From positions 1-29,734 of the forward strand of contig JAAPAO010000449.1 in assembly GCA_013115145.1 (NCBI GenBank): 29,734 nucleotides of DNA, read 5' to 3'. Source of the stretch: Perkinsus chesapeaki (Eukaryota; Perkinsozoa; Perkinsida; Perkinsidae). Made by a program: the position numbers and the translations under genes. This document shows, in pieces, positions 20,690 through 29,734 of the stretch. Within the stretch, counting starts at the first letter, position 1. Each line of letters begins with the position of its first letter. The notes beneath the pieces are model-generated. The model was given only the letters and a program-made list of their open reading frames with translations, did no database searches and was not told the origin of the DNA.

Positions 20690-21849
20690 TAGCGGCTTAG
20701 TCATTATCATATCTAGACGAAGAGTATGCCCCCTGCCCATGGTGGCTAAAGGGTGTGCAAGTCCACAGTGGACATTTGAGTATAGTCTCTCTCCCTTATT
20801 CGTTATTATCTCTTTCACTTAAAGAGATAGTATAGTCTTGGGTTACGTAGAAGTTCGCCGTGGGCACCGATTAAAATACTAATCTCAGAGAGCAAAGTTA
20901 GATAGAAAGATAGCTGCACCTTAAACTACTGAACATGTATCTCGGAGCCTCCCCTTTCCTATGGTAGTAGGAAGATGATTTCAGAAAGCTGTTTGGAGAC
21001 AGCTTAATGAGCAAGAGCATGTCTCTGCCAAGGATTCCAGTAAAGTAGTTGAGCAGTTGTTATCTTGGACTAGTGGCTCCAATGATTATTGTTCAATGTA
21101 ATCGTCACCTCCTTCACCTCTCTAATGTATGGCTGCTGGCATCCCATTTGATATGCTGGTGGCTATTACGACATAGCTAATTTGCTGAGTCGACCAGGTC
21201 AGGGGTGACCGAACTCCACGAGGCTTGCTCCCGACCGCCGCCGACAATAAGCTTAAACTGCCACTGTGGCGTGGTTACGACTGCCTGTAAAGGTTTGGAT
21301 ATTTTTTTGCATTAACTTAAGCGTTTAATTTCAGACGTCCGCATCATCATTGGATTTGATTCTTCCTGGTTCTTTCAGTTGATATTTCTTGACTTACGTA
21401 AATTGGACCTTACAGTTCCTAACTCGAATCTTGTTCCAAAATATTTTCGGAACTGCTTGATACCTTGAATGTCCAGTAAAGCTGGCAAAACGACAATTAC
21501 AACAACGTGACTGTATTTATCGTGTGCAGCTGGAAGTATGCTACCAATATACAGTGAGTTATCTCTTCGTACCATCATCATATTGTATGCGTAAATAAGC
21601 AGACACCATACTTCAATTCCCAACCGACTAACATATTGAAAGGATGGATGAATCTAGGTCTTTTTTCAGACTCGATTCCTCCAAAGACTTCTTCTTCTTC
21701 TTCTAAAAGCCTCCTTCCATGTATGTTACTGTCTAAAAGATAAAGATTGGATATGACTGACGGACATCATCATCTGAGTAACATTTGATCCATAGGTTAA
21801 TTATCATCATCGCTTTTCTGTCATTATTATCTTCTCCTGCACTTCATAG
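20690..21849. other. Unresolved region with exon-like fragments
   Basis: No complete gene. On +, 20982-21101 is open after a TTTCAG acceptor-like site and reads KAVWRQLNEQEH...VVEQLLSWTSG then stop. On -, 21375-21623 is open (82 codons) and reads GSILPAAHDKYSHVVVIVV, hydrophobic in part. Neither has partner exons that I could place, and neither resembles a known family. Confidence 0.35.
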
Positions 21850-22840
21850 GCATTTTGGGTTGCGGCTTTGATGATAAAAAGTCGAAGCGAAAGAGATCTC
21901 CGACTGAAGTCTGCTGCTGCTGCTGGGTAGGTATAATACAAATCATTCGTGATGCTCCAATGAGCTATCTCCATTGTTGAATGAGAATAAATGATGAAGA
22001 TGATGAAGAATAGTGTTTATTATACATCTTCATCCGTCATCTCTCGATCCTTGACTATTGTCCTCAACTTTGATCCTGCACTCGAAGAGTAAATACTTCA
22101 TATCAATCATCATCACGGACCATCCACAGGCCATCAAAGGTTCACAGATCAACTATCAGGCAGCTGGATGAATTATGTCGATCCGTGATGTATTCGGGCT
22201 TCACATGTCCACTGATCAGGATGAAGCCATTGATGCAACTCGAGGAACAGACAACGGATGAGTGGCAACTAACGTGCCTAAACATGGTTTTGTTTTATTA
22301 TACTCTTGGTGATTCGTGGTGATCTAGATCCGACTCTTTGGTACCAACATTATAAGCATGTGAGAAGGACCGCACTCGAATCGTATGGATCACGGACCAG
22401 TTCATCACCACCCAAGACACCACCAAGTTCGCGAGGAGCCCCGCCTACCACGAATGCTACTCCGTGCGAGTCGCAATATCTGTGCCAATCAGAAGTTAGG
22501 CGTCTGAACTATCGCCAATATGAGCTACTGTGTGTATTGGAAAGCTTCATAACACTGCATGCTTGCTAGTCTTGGCAGCAATAGTAGATTCGCCCTAATC
22601 TTGGCTGCCAAGATGAGGGCGAATCTAGTATTGCTGCCATAGACGCCCTCAAAACGGAGCTGTATGAAATGCCACTCAAGACTGTCAGGGATGAAACTAT
22701 AAAGTGGTATGTTGGGAGGGATGCAGAATCTGATCGATCAACATTCAGCTCATTTAGCTCTGAATTACCACAATGCTTCTTCTATATTAGGTGCTCGTGA
22801 GACCCTCAAGGGAGGCATACCATCACTTCTTGATTGATGA
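21850..22840 (+). CDS. Possible multi-exon gene, model unresolved
   Basis: Several coding-like pieces in the same direction. 21850-21926 follows a CATAG acceptor and ends at a GTAGGT donor (GFDDKKSKRKRSPTEVCCCC). 22174 onward begins MSIRDVFGLHMSTDQDEAI. 22306-22569 is open and reads LDPTLWYQHYKHVRRTALES, then a proline/serine/threonine-rich stretch and RRLNYRQYELL. 22600-22795 reads CQDEGESSIAAIDALKTE and ends at a GTGCTC donor-like site. The last piece is homologous to 19519-19560 of the charged gene with all indels multiples of three, which argues for coding. I could not connect the pieces in phase; it may be a decayed paralog. Confidence 0.35.
22574..22638. repeat. 65-nt near-perfect inverted repeat (hairpin)
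   Basis: Arms of 23 nt (GGCAGCAATAGTAGATTCGC... against its complement) with one mismatch, then one mismatched pair, then an inner 7-bp stem ATCTTGG/CCAAGAT and a 3-nt loop CTG. The right arm overlaps the coding-like segment CQDEGESSIAAID. Confidence 0.9.
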
Positions 22841-23085
22841 TGATGATCACCTCCAATTATTGCCAGACGAGTTTCCAGCTCGTATTGGCTTTGATATGCA
22901 ATGGAGGGATACTCGCTTATCAATCAACTACGGATGAGGATCAACGCCGCCGCCCCCGCCTCACTGGAGTCGACGACGCCTTGTACATGCGTTCTCTACC
23001 GAGTCATTGTGCCTCGGGTGGCCGAAATAACGACTAGTTCGAAAGATTCATAAAAGATATAGCTCGCACTTGCTAAGGACCAGAG
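22841..23085. other. Region upstream of the inverted-repeat element
   Basis: An open frame at 22834-23037 (MITSNYCQTSFQLVLALICN then an R/P-rich stretch) has a weakly hydrophobic start, but no family resemblance or splice partner. Not called as a gene. Confidence 0.3.
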
Positions 23086-23272
23086 TCAGTGGCGTACTGA
23101 CAGTGGGGGGGGCAAGGTGGGGGCAGACCTACACTGCTAAGGGTCAATTACTGTCCCCAACACCCATACCCCACAGCACCCATACCTGCCAGCGGGGGGG
23201 ACAGCGTGGGGGCGAGCACCGCTGCAGGGGGGCTACCGCCCCCCCTCCGCGCGCCCCCAGCTACGCCACTGA
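23086..23272. mobile_element. MITE-like element with terminal inverted repeats and TSD
   Basis: 187 bp. Left end TCAGTGGCGTACTGAC, right end (read outward) TCAGTGGCGTAGCTG: an 11-bp perfect inverted terminus extended with one gap. Both sides are flanked by the direct repeat CCAGAG (23080-23085 and 23273-23278), a 6-bp target-site duplication. The interior is very G/C-rich, with G runs on the left mirrored by C runs on the right. There is no coding capacity, so it is a non-autonomous DNA transposon. The superfamily is not assigned. Confidence 0.8.
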
Positions 23273-23278
23273 CCAGAG

Positions 23279-23855
23279 TAGTCGGGCCTTCACATTTGAG
23301 AATGGAGAGCTCGGCAAGAGCAGGCCAAACCACGGCCGCCTCCTTGGATCATAGCTAATAGCTATACCACAATGCAGAAAAGAGTAACCCCATTGAACGC
23401 CTATTATAATATCTCATTGACATGGCTCGTGCCAGGTATATCAACTCTACACATAAGTCATAAATGATATTAGTTTGCTTCTCTATTAAGGCTCAATGGC
23501 TCACCTCCCGTAGGCTCACTTGTACGCATGCTCATTAAGCTTCGTGCGAGGCATTCCTTCGACATCTCTGGTACATAACCCCAGCCGATTGATACAGATC
23601 CATCGGAGAATAGTAGCTTGTTCTCCTCTTTTCTTATTCACTACCGACTATTGAACTGATTATCCTATTTTCCCAGACATTGTTTGTTGTAGGATCTCTA
23701 TCAATATCGACTCAGCATCCAACTAAAGCTTAGCTATTATCAATAGTCCGCCTCGCCCTTTACCACTCCAACGCTTAGTTCCATTCATCGTATTTAAAGA
23801 GATTCAATGTTGTATTTCGGATCAGTTCCTCGTTTTATCTTCTCTTTCTTACTTC
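23279..23855. other. Spacer before the second nine-cysteine gene
   Basis: No convincing gene. Just right of the element, FTFENGELGKSRPN is open for about 25 codons and could be a fragment of whatever the element inserted into. The rest shows frequent stops in all frames. Confidence 0.4.
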
Positions 23856-24375
23856 ATGCGCATCCTTTCATGCATGTTACTTGGTTTGGCTGCTACTGCC
23901 GAAAACCTTCGCCGCCTTGGCACCCCTGATACTGGTAGATAGCTTAATGATGATATCCTTTCTTTATTTAGATCTTCTTCTCCTTCTTTGTGTGTCAGAA
24001 TATTACGGCCGACCAGATGGGGGTGGACTTGGATGGTGTCCTATGCGACAAGAAGCTTTTGCTTTTGTAATATCTTGTGCATCGATATTACCATTATCAA
24101 ATATGAGTTATATTCATGATGATCAGATGAAGGGAGGCTCCATCTGCGCCCCTAAGTGTTCCTCTAACAGTGATTGCCCAGCGCCATCCGGCGGTGCCAA
24201 AGGCAATGCTGAGTGCATTTATGGATTTTGTTTCCTTCATTGCAATCAGGCAAGTGCTGCTCAGGGCAGTCTGTTATTTCACTTTTTTCAGGACTCTGAC
24301 TGTCCTCAGCTTTCTGGTGGGAAGTCATTCTGCGGCAAAGGAGTTCATCCCTTCGATATGTGTTACTTCCATTAG
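23856..24375 (+). CDS. Nine-cysteine secreted protein, copy 2
   Basis: Exon 1 (23856-23934) encodes a clear signal peptide (MRILSCMLLGLAATAENL). A 37-nt intron (23935-23971) joins in phase to exon 2 (23972-24375); product about 160 aa. The cysteine domain is ICAPKC, SDCPAPSGGAKG, AEC, GFCFLHC, SDCPQLSGGKSFC and MCYFH, matching copy 1 at 20041-20689 at all nine cysteines and at the ILPLSNMSY / ILASSMSF stretch before them. 24250-24291 starts GCAAGT and ends TTTTTTCAG: a likely GC-AG intron of 42 nt, in frame whether or not it is removed; copy 1 lacks this insert. Hydrophobic LLLLLCV follows the intron. Function unknown; extracellular disulfide-rich protein is inferred. Confidence 0.75.
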
Positions 24376-25878
24376 ATTAGCGTTATGCCTGTTATTATAC
24401 GACAAATGTAGATATAATGTCATGACAGATGACTATATTAACTTGTTACTCTGTTTGTTTCATACTAAACTTCTCAGATAAGAAGTATCAATCTTCAACA
24501 AACTCATTTGTGTTGCTGAGTTAAGACATATGCTTAATGCGTCTGAAGTTCAAACTCTAAACCCGTCAAGTGCCATCCTGTGCCTTTTGCGCTACATTGC
24601 TCGAGTCTGAGTAATAATGATGAACCTGATGGAAAAATAATTTTTTAGATCAATTGTGTGGTTTGAAATAGCCAGTATTCATAACAACAACTTTGCTCGC
24701 TCGGAATGGTACCAATGTGAGAGAGACCAGAGCTGTTGAGAATGTGAGAGAAACCAACCCATCAAAGATGTTATTGTTGTTGTTTCAGTTAATAGTCCGA
24801 CGCCCTTCGGGCTTAGTCAGACTCCAGTCTACCGCATCTTGCCTTGTGTAGTTGTAGTTAAGATGTGATCAAATGTAATGTGTGTTCCACTCTGGGCCAG
24901 TGGACCACTAATCGACCCGAGTGTGAGCACATATTCGCCTGCTTACACAAATTGTTATCTACTCGATAGCTCCGTTGTCGAGAGGAGCCCGTAACCATGG
25001 GGGCGTCGCTCACCCTTCACCCTCACTCAACCAGAATTCTATTTCGATAAGGTCTCATGTAATCATAGTAAACAGCTAAGCCATAGAACTGTTATTATTG
25101 GCTCAAGGATTGAGCTGAGTGTGCCGATGACCTTACTCACCATCTGCTTTTGTTACCCTCACCTGCAGCTCTTGAACGCCCGAAGTAGACATTTTAGCAT
25201 GTCACGTCACTCGGGATGGCTATTAGAATCATCAAGTAGCTTTTCTACTCTCTCGCAGATTTTTCTTCTTCTTATCTTCGCTCCATTAGTTAATCACCAC
25301 AAGAGTACCATATCGGCTGCTGCTGCTTCCTACCACTGATGTCGTTTGTCAACAACACTTGTACTTGAGCGGGGGACAACTATGACTTACATATAACTCA
25401 ATTGCAGCAGGTCTGAAGCTCAATCTGCCCAGCCTCTTGGGTCGGGGATGGATCTCTACGCACAAACTTACACGTACGATTGTAGCCGTTACAAGACTAC
25501 TTGCACGGTGGTGGGGGGGCACTGTCCTCTGGAAGAAGGCAATATGGTATTATATGTAAACACGCGCTGGTGTTGAGGAAAAAGAAGAAGGGTGTTGAGG
25601 AGGAGGTTTGGGGGAACTTGTCGTTGCTTGATAGAATGAACCACGAATGTATTATTAAACTTACGGGGTAGGGCTGCTGCTCATGCTGCTTATATACTAT
25701 AACGCAAGATGAAGCAGTTTAATGTATATTAATGATTATGACTTAAGTCGGCTACTACTTGAAGTAATATTAGCTGTTTGAAGCTGCGAGATTATGACAT
25801 GTGAAATGAACATGAATGGTACATTAATAATGAGCCACTTCATTACAACAAGTGTGACAATAATCACCATCATCATCA
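24376..25878. other. Long spacer with weak open frames
   Basis: Nothing of known family. A 42-codon ATG frame at 25448-25576 (MDLYAQTYTYDCSRYKTTC, then GGHCPLEEGN) is cysteine-containing and coding-like but isolated. 25199-25339 (MSRHSGWLLESSSS) is serine-rich and weak. GCCCTTCGGGC at about 24801-24811 forms a small stem. The region ends in CAT repeats next to the stop of the glycosyltransferase. Confidence 0.35.
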
Positions 25879-27411
25879 TCATTTATTATTATTTTTCTTA
25901 TACCAACCATAAAGCCAGTGACCTTGATGACACTTCTTTAGATCAGAATGATATTTACCATTCTTAAACTTAATATTTCCAGAGAAGTCAACGTCTTGAA
26001 ATATCTGTACCTTGAACCATTATACTGCACATGAGGAGGAGGAGAAGAAGGGTACTACTACTACTACTACTTACAATGTCATCTCCTATTATTATTGGTT
26101 TACCCCCGTTACTTTTTATATCTTTATTATTACTATTTAACAGCCACTAAAAATAGCATTGTTATTATTATTAGTATCCTATATTGTAATACTTTATCAA
26201 ATGCCTCCCTAACAACAGCTGGTCCTGTATATGCCTCTAACGTATTAGGAAACTTAGCTAGGGGAGATGGTGTATTATTTATTATATTTCTTATAGCAGC
26301 TTGTAGAGCATTCTAGATATACACATGCATATTAAACTACAGTCAACAACTCATAATCACGTACTTTAGTAACAATATGTCTTGGACGAAACATCATAAC
26401 ATATTGTGCGATATATGGTGTTGATGTTGATGATTCAATACTTGTTACTATTGTTGTATTTTGGTTAATCCATTCACGTAATGGTTTATTTATAACTGCA
26501 TCTATATCAGCATAAACACCTCCATATTCATATAATATCTAATAGTTATGGATAATAACAACAACGTTATTGGTATTATTATCATTACAGCTAGTCGCCA
26601 TATATCAGCTATAGCTACACCTATACCATGTGTTTTAAATAACATATTTAATTCTTTCAATGCTTTAATAATATCATCTACTGTAACTGGTAGGTTACGA
26701 GATGTTAACAAATATTCAATAACTGCATTATCATCATAGAAACGATAGGTGTATCTATTATTTATAAATTGTTATTATTATTTTAATATTATCACTCAGG
26801 ATTCATCCCTGCCCAATTAAGTGCATTCTGTGCCATTTTATGTGGCATACGTGATGTCTTATATGTTTGCCATATTATTCTAGGTATACTTTGCTTAAGT
26901 ATATTACCCATCTAACAACAACAATAATAGTAATTAATATTATTAATAATAACAACCTCATTATATAATATAGCTCTTGGAGGTATTATTGATGCTATTT
27001 GTAATGTAACACCTTCGCATAGTAATAATGGTGTATTGTCGTTATTCATATTATGGTATTTCATAAGACTATTGTTTTCCGCATGTGTTTGTATAAATTG
27101 TATAGTATTCATATTATTCTTACCCAGTACTGATGATGATCTGATATGAGAATTATGTATTATATTATAATAATATACCTTTTATGTGTTTCATTATTAT
27201 CATCATATTTATTTATTGTTTTATAATGTATATCACTTAACGTATATACTAAAGGATGTAATATCTAATATTATAATAATGATAACAGCATATAATATAT
27301 TATCACATTATTATTGTGTATTATTATTATAACTAATGTAATAATAATAATTATCATTGTAATAATCATACTAATATACTTCCATTGTACTACTCTATTT
27401 GACATTGTCAT
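25879..27411 (-). CDS. GT32-type glycosyltransferase, type II membrane protein
   Basis: Transfers a sugar from a nucleotide donor in the Golgi lumen (inferred from the family, which includes OCH1 and SUR1-like enzymes). Nine exons on the minus strand, all phases consistent, 384 aa: 27307-27411, 27179-27264, 26957-27140, 26796-26911, 26589-26754, 26365-26538, 26193-26312, 26075-26146, 25879-26010. Exon 1 is a signal-anchor (MTMSNRVVQWKYISM then an isoleucine-rich segment). The catalytic domain shows IPRIIWQTYKTSRMP, TYRFYDDNAVIEYL, ADIWRLAILYEYGGVYADID with the DxD motif (26510-26518) split from its helix by a 50-nt intron, VINKPL, and TGPAVVREAF. The last exon ends HQGHWLYGWYKK. Introns 38-64 nt. 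Acceptor and donor sugars cannot be told. Confidence 0.9.
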
Positions 27412-27556
27412 CTATATAATATGATTATGACTAATAATTAAATATGATAATAATAACTAAACACTGTAATGATAATAATACTAGTAGTAGTAAGATAGAC
27501 ATCATATTGTATAATAATAACAACATGACATGTAACATTTAAGTTGGTATTATTTA

Positions 27557-28547
27557 CTAATCAACATTATCATCATTATCTATTATTAATCTACAATCCA
27601 TCCTTACTGGTATATTAATACTTCTCATTCTATCAATAGGTCTGATATCAACAGGCAGTATTATTATTATAATCCAATTGTTATTATTATTATTAGTGTA
27701 TTGCCTCCTACCTTTGCCTTTGTGCAATAGCTGCCCAGACTTCAGCACTATCCAATGATGACATATTATTTTTAATATATTTTAATGCACATCTCTTAGC
27801 TATTGCTAATCTACCTTTAATACCCATATCTATCCACATATTATTATTCATTGATAATAACATACCTATATCATATCTAACAACAACACTAATAACAATA
27901 ACATTGACAAGTTTTCAATAATAGTTTGTATTACATCCCATATGTAACACATTTATATTTAATATTATCACGTTTGCTATTATCTTCTTCTATTGTTATT
28001 ATTTGTGATTTTGTTGTCATGCTACTATCATTAATATCAATACAACTTAATGAACTACTCCCTCCTTGTACTCCTTCCCCTTCTGGTGGTGGTGTTACTG
28101 TCATATTACGTGGATCAACATTACTAGCAGCTGGATCTACTAAAGATGCTTCTATCAATACCTATTATATGTATTAATAGAGTATTAGTAGTATGATAAG
28201 TATTATTATTATTACATCTGTTAACATATCTAATTTATTCTTATTACGTCTATGTAATATTAATGACATATTATCTTTACTCTCTTTACTTATTATATAT
28301 TTATTATTATATCTATATATAACATCTCTATATCATCATATTATTATTAATATACTATATATTGCTATTACACAGTATTAGCCAACCTATTATTATGTTG
28401 TATATCAAGTGTATTATTGTTATTATCATCTCTTAAACTAAATTGTTTAACATATTGCATTGGTAGTCGTGATGTTCTTGTAGTAGTAGTATTATATAAT
28501 GATTTACTGTAATCCTCCAATGAAGTAGAGGATGATGATGATAACAT
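27557..28547 (-). CDS. Conserved-looking 249-aa protein, function unknown
   Basis: Five exons on the minus strand fit in phase: 28387-28547, 28216-28327, 27935-28161, 27712-27876, 27557-27641, with introns of 54-70 nt. It starts MLSSSSSTSLEDYSKS at the first ATG after a stop. Composition: serine/threonine/asparagine-rich N-terminus, basic HRRNKNKLDM, a proline/glycine stretch, then a more structured C-terminal half (YDIGMLLSMNNNMWIDMG, RLAIAKRCALKYIKNN, SAEVWAAIAQRQR, PIDRMRSINIPVRMDCR). No membrane segment or signal peptide. I do not recognise the family. Confidence 0.65.
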
Positions 28548-28738
28548 AACTACTACTACTTTATATACAATCTGTCACGTCCGATGAAATATTAACAAAA
28601 ACAACAATAATAACAATATAAATGGTAATAATAATAGAAACGAGGAATGGTGGTGATTAGTATTACTATTTATTATACAATAATAAGTATTGAATAATAT
28701 TTCATCATTGACAGTTGACAGTATCAGTTCCCTCCTCC

Positions 28739-29258
28739 TCATTGTAAACAATCATAAACATGTTTCTGTAACTGTGACATTGGTATATTATCCTTACCAC
28801 ATACTGGACATGTACCAACATGTATAACCTAATATTATTATTATAAAAAGTACTACTACCAATAATATTATTACTACCTCTGTTGGAGGTGTTCCACTAT
28901 TATTAGTATCCATCATCATTATAGAGGATGATGATGATGCTCCTACTACTTCTTGTGGTGTCATTAAATCCAAGTCACCAGATAAGTTGTGTGGAGTGCC
29001 GTGTCGTGGTGGATGCTGTATCGATTGCATCTAACAAGATTATAATAGTAGTATATTGTATGTATTAAGATACTAATGCTTATTATTATTGTTGTAGTTC
29101 TACCCCGCCCCCCTTCCCTCCTTATATTACATATTCTTTAGCCATCTCATGACTATCTTCTACAGGTAAGCCTATATCTAACATCTCACCAAATTTACTC
29201 CAATACTTGGAATTATTCCATAACCCTAAGCATAATACTGTGTCGTATAGTAGTCGAG

Positions 29259-29295
<37 letters not shown>

Positions 29296-29540
29296 CTGAA
29301 TATACTAATTCACTTTTAATATTATTTGATACCATCATTTGATAACCACTAAAATCAATACCACCACCACCAGCAGCAGCACCGCTACTACTAGACTGCT
29401 GCTGCTGCTGTAGTGTAGATGATGTTGTTGTTGGTTGATGTTGTGACTTATTGTTATTATCTATAACATATGTTATTATTATTACTATTATTATTATACC
29501 ATACTTTTATTATTATTATGATAAAGTGTTGTTCTTCTTC

Positions 29541-29571
<31 letters not shown>

Positions 29572-29663
29572 CTTACGTTGACTATTACTCGATGATGATG
29601 ATGATGATGTATTATTATTATATACGTGATGTTGTTGTTGATTGCTACTACTATTACTATTAC

Positions 29664-29734
<71 letters not shown>
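28739..29734 (-). CDS. Poly-Q/N protein with C-terminal UBZ4 zinc finger (partial)
   Basis: Truncated at the right edge. Minus-strand exons in phase: 29577 to the edge, 29296-29460, 29131-29258, 28878-29030, 28739-28828. The visible N-terminal part is low complexity (asparagine from an ATT array, then Q, S, T, G runs). A structured middle follows: IDFSGYQMMVSNNIKSELVY, LLYDTVLCLGLWNNSKYWSK, FGEMLDIGLPVEDSHEMAKEY. The last exon encodes TCPVCGKDNIPMSQLQKHVY then DCL, a C2HC finger very close to the Rad18-type ubiquitin-binding zinc finger (CPVCG...H-x3-C). Ubiquitin binding, perhaps in DNA-damage response, is inferred from that finger alone. Two introns are built of trinucleotide repeats (29259-29295 and 29461-29576). 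Confidence 0.75.
29259..29295 (-). repeat. GTA microsatellite that is an entire intron
   Basis: 37 nt: on the minus strand G followed by twelve TAG units, beginning GTAGTA and ending TAG. Flanking exons join in frame only if an intron lies here. Every TAG in the run is a possible acceptor and each choice keeps frame, adding valines. Confidence 0.75.
29666..29734. repeat. ATT/TAA microsatellite at the right edge
   Basis: Nearly pure ATT repeats to the end of the window. On the minus strand in the frame of the adjacent exon it would read poly-asparagine; in the other two frames it gives isoleucine or stops, so whether it is coding is open. Confidence 0.9.

Noticed and set aside
20498-20818. 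Minus-strand ORF opposite the nine-cysteine gene
   Set aside because: The plus-strand product has aligned cysteines with a second gene and phased introns, so this is its antisense shadow.
24801-24811. GCCCTTCGGGC as a terminator or RNA gene
   Set aside because: The stem is only four base pairs, with nothing else supporting a structured RNA.
29577-29734. Assignment to Dictyostelium on the basis of poly-N/Q runs
   Set aside because: Spacers are not extreme in AT content and the 19.7-25.9 kb block is too GC-rich; intron style also differs.

Overview
This is eukaryotic nuclear DNA from a protist. Genes are closely packed and split by very short GT-AG introns, mostly 37-75 nt with several of only 25-28 nt. 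Low-complexity trinucleotide runs are abundant, and the encoded families (RluA-type pseudouridine synthase, TFIIS M-domain, RBR ubiquitin ligase, GT32 glycosyltransferase, helical-repeat organelle RNA protein) are eukaryotic. A Perkinsus-like alveolate is my best guess; it is an inference from style, not a proof. Exon boundaries below were worked out by hand from splice motifs plus phase consistency, so the reading frame is checked, but no transcript supports them.

Layout. 1-182: a 26-bp tandem repeat. 0.7-6.65 kb: four paralogous genes (three on +, one on -) for signal-peptide-bearing proteins of a family I do not recognise; one copy has an in-frame stop. 7.1-10.9 kb, all on -: an RPUSD/RluA-like RNA pseudouridine synthase, a protein with a TFIIS central domain but no zinc ribbon, and a basic nuclear-looking protein with a possible HMG-box. 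11.2-19.75 kb, all on +: a ketohexokinase-like pfkB sugar kinase (its second intron holds a 19-bp repeat and the assembly gap), a helical-repeat protein of probable organelle RNA metabolism, a RING-IBR-RING ligase with a duplicated first RING, and a long charged protein of unknown function.

19.75-25.88 kb is different: visibly less AT-rich, with few clear genes, two paralogous secreted nine-cysteine proteins, a 187-bp terminal-inverted-repeat element with target-site duplication, a 65-nt near-perfect hairpin, and many exon-like fragments that I could not assemble. 25.88-29.73 kb returns to AT-rich, intron-dense genes on -: a Golgi-type GT32 glycosyltransferase, an unrecognised 249-aa protein, and a poly-Q/N protein ending in a Rad18-type (UBZ4) zinc finger that runs off the right edge.

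No single pathway links the genes. The main novelties are the tandem secreted family at the left, the nine-cysteine pair, introns that consist almost wholly of microsatellite, and the duplicated RING1 inside the RBR ligase.
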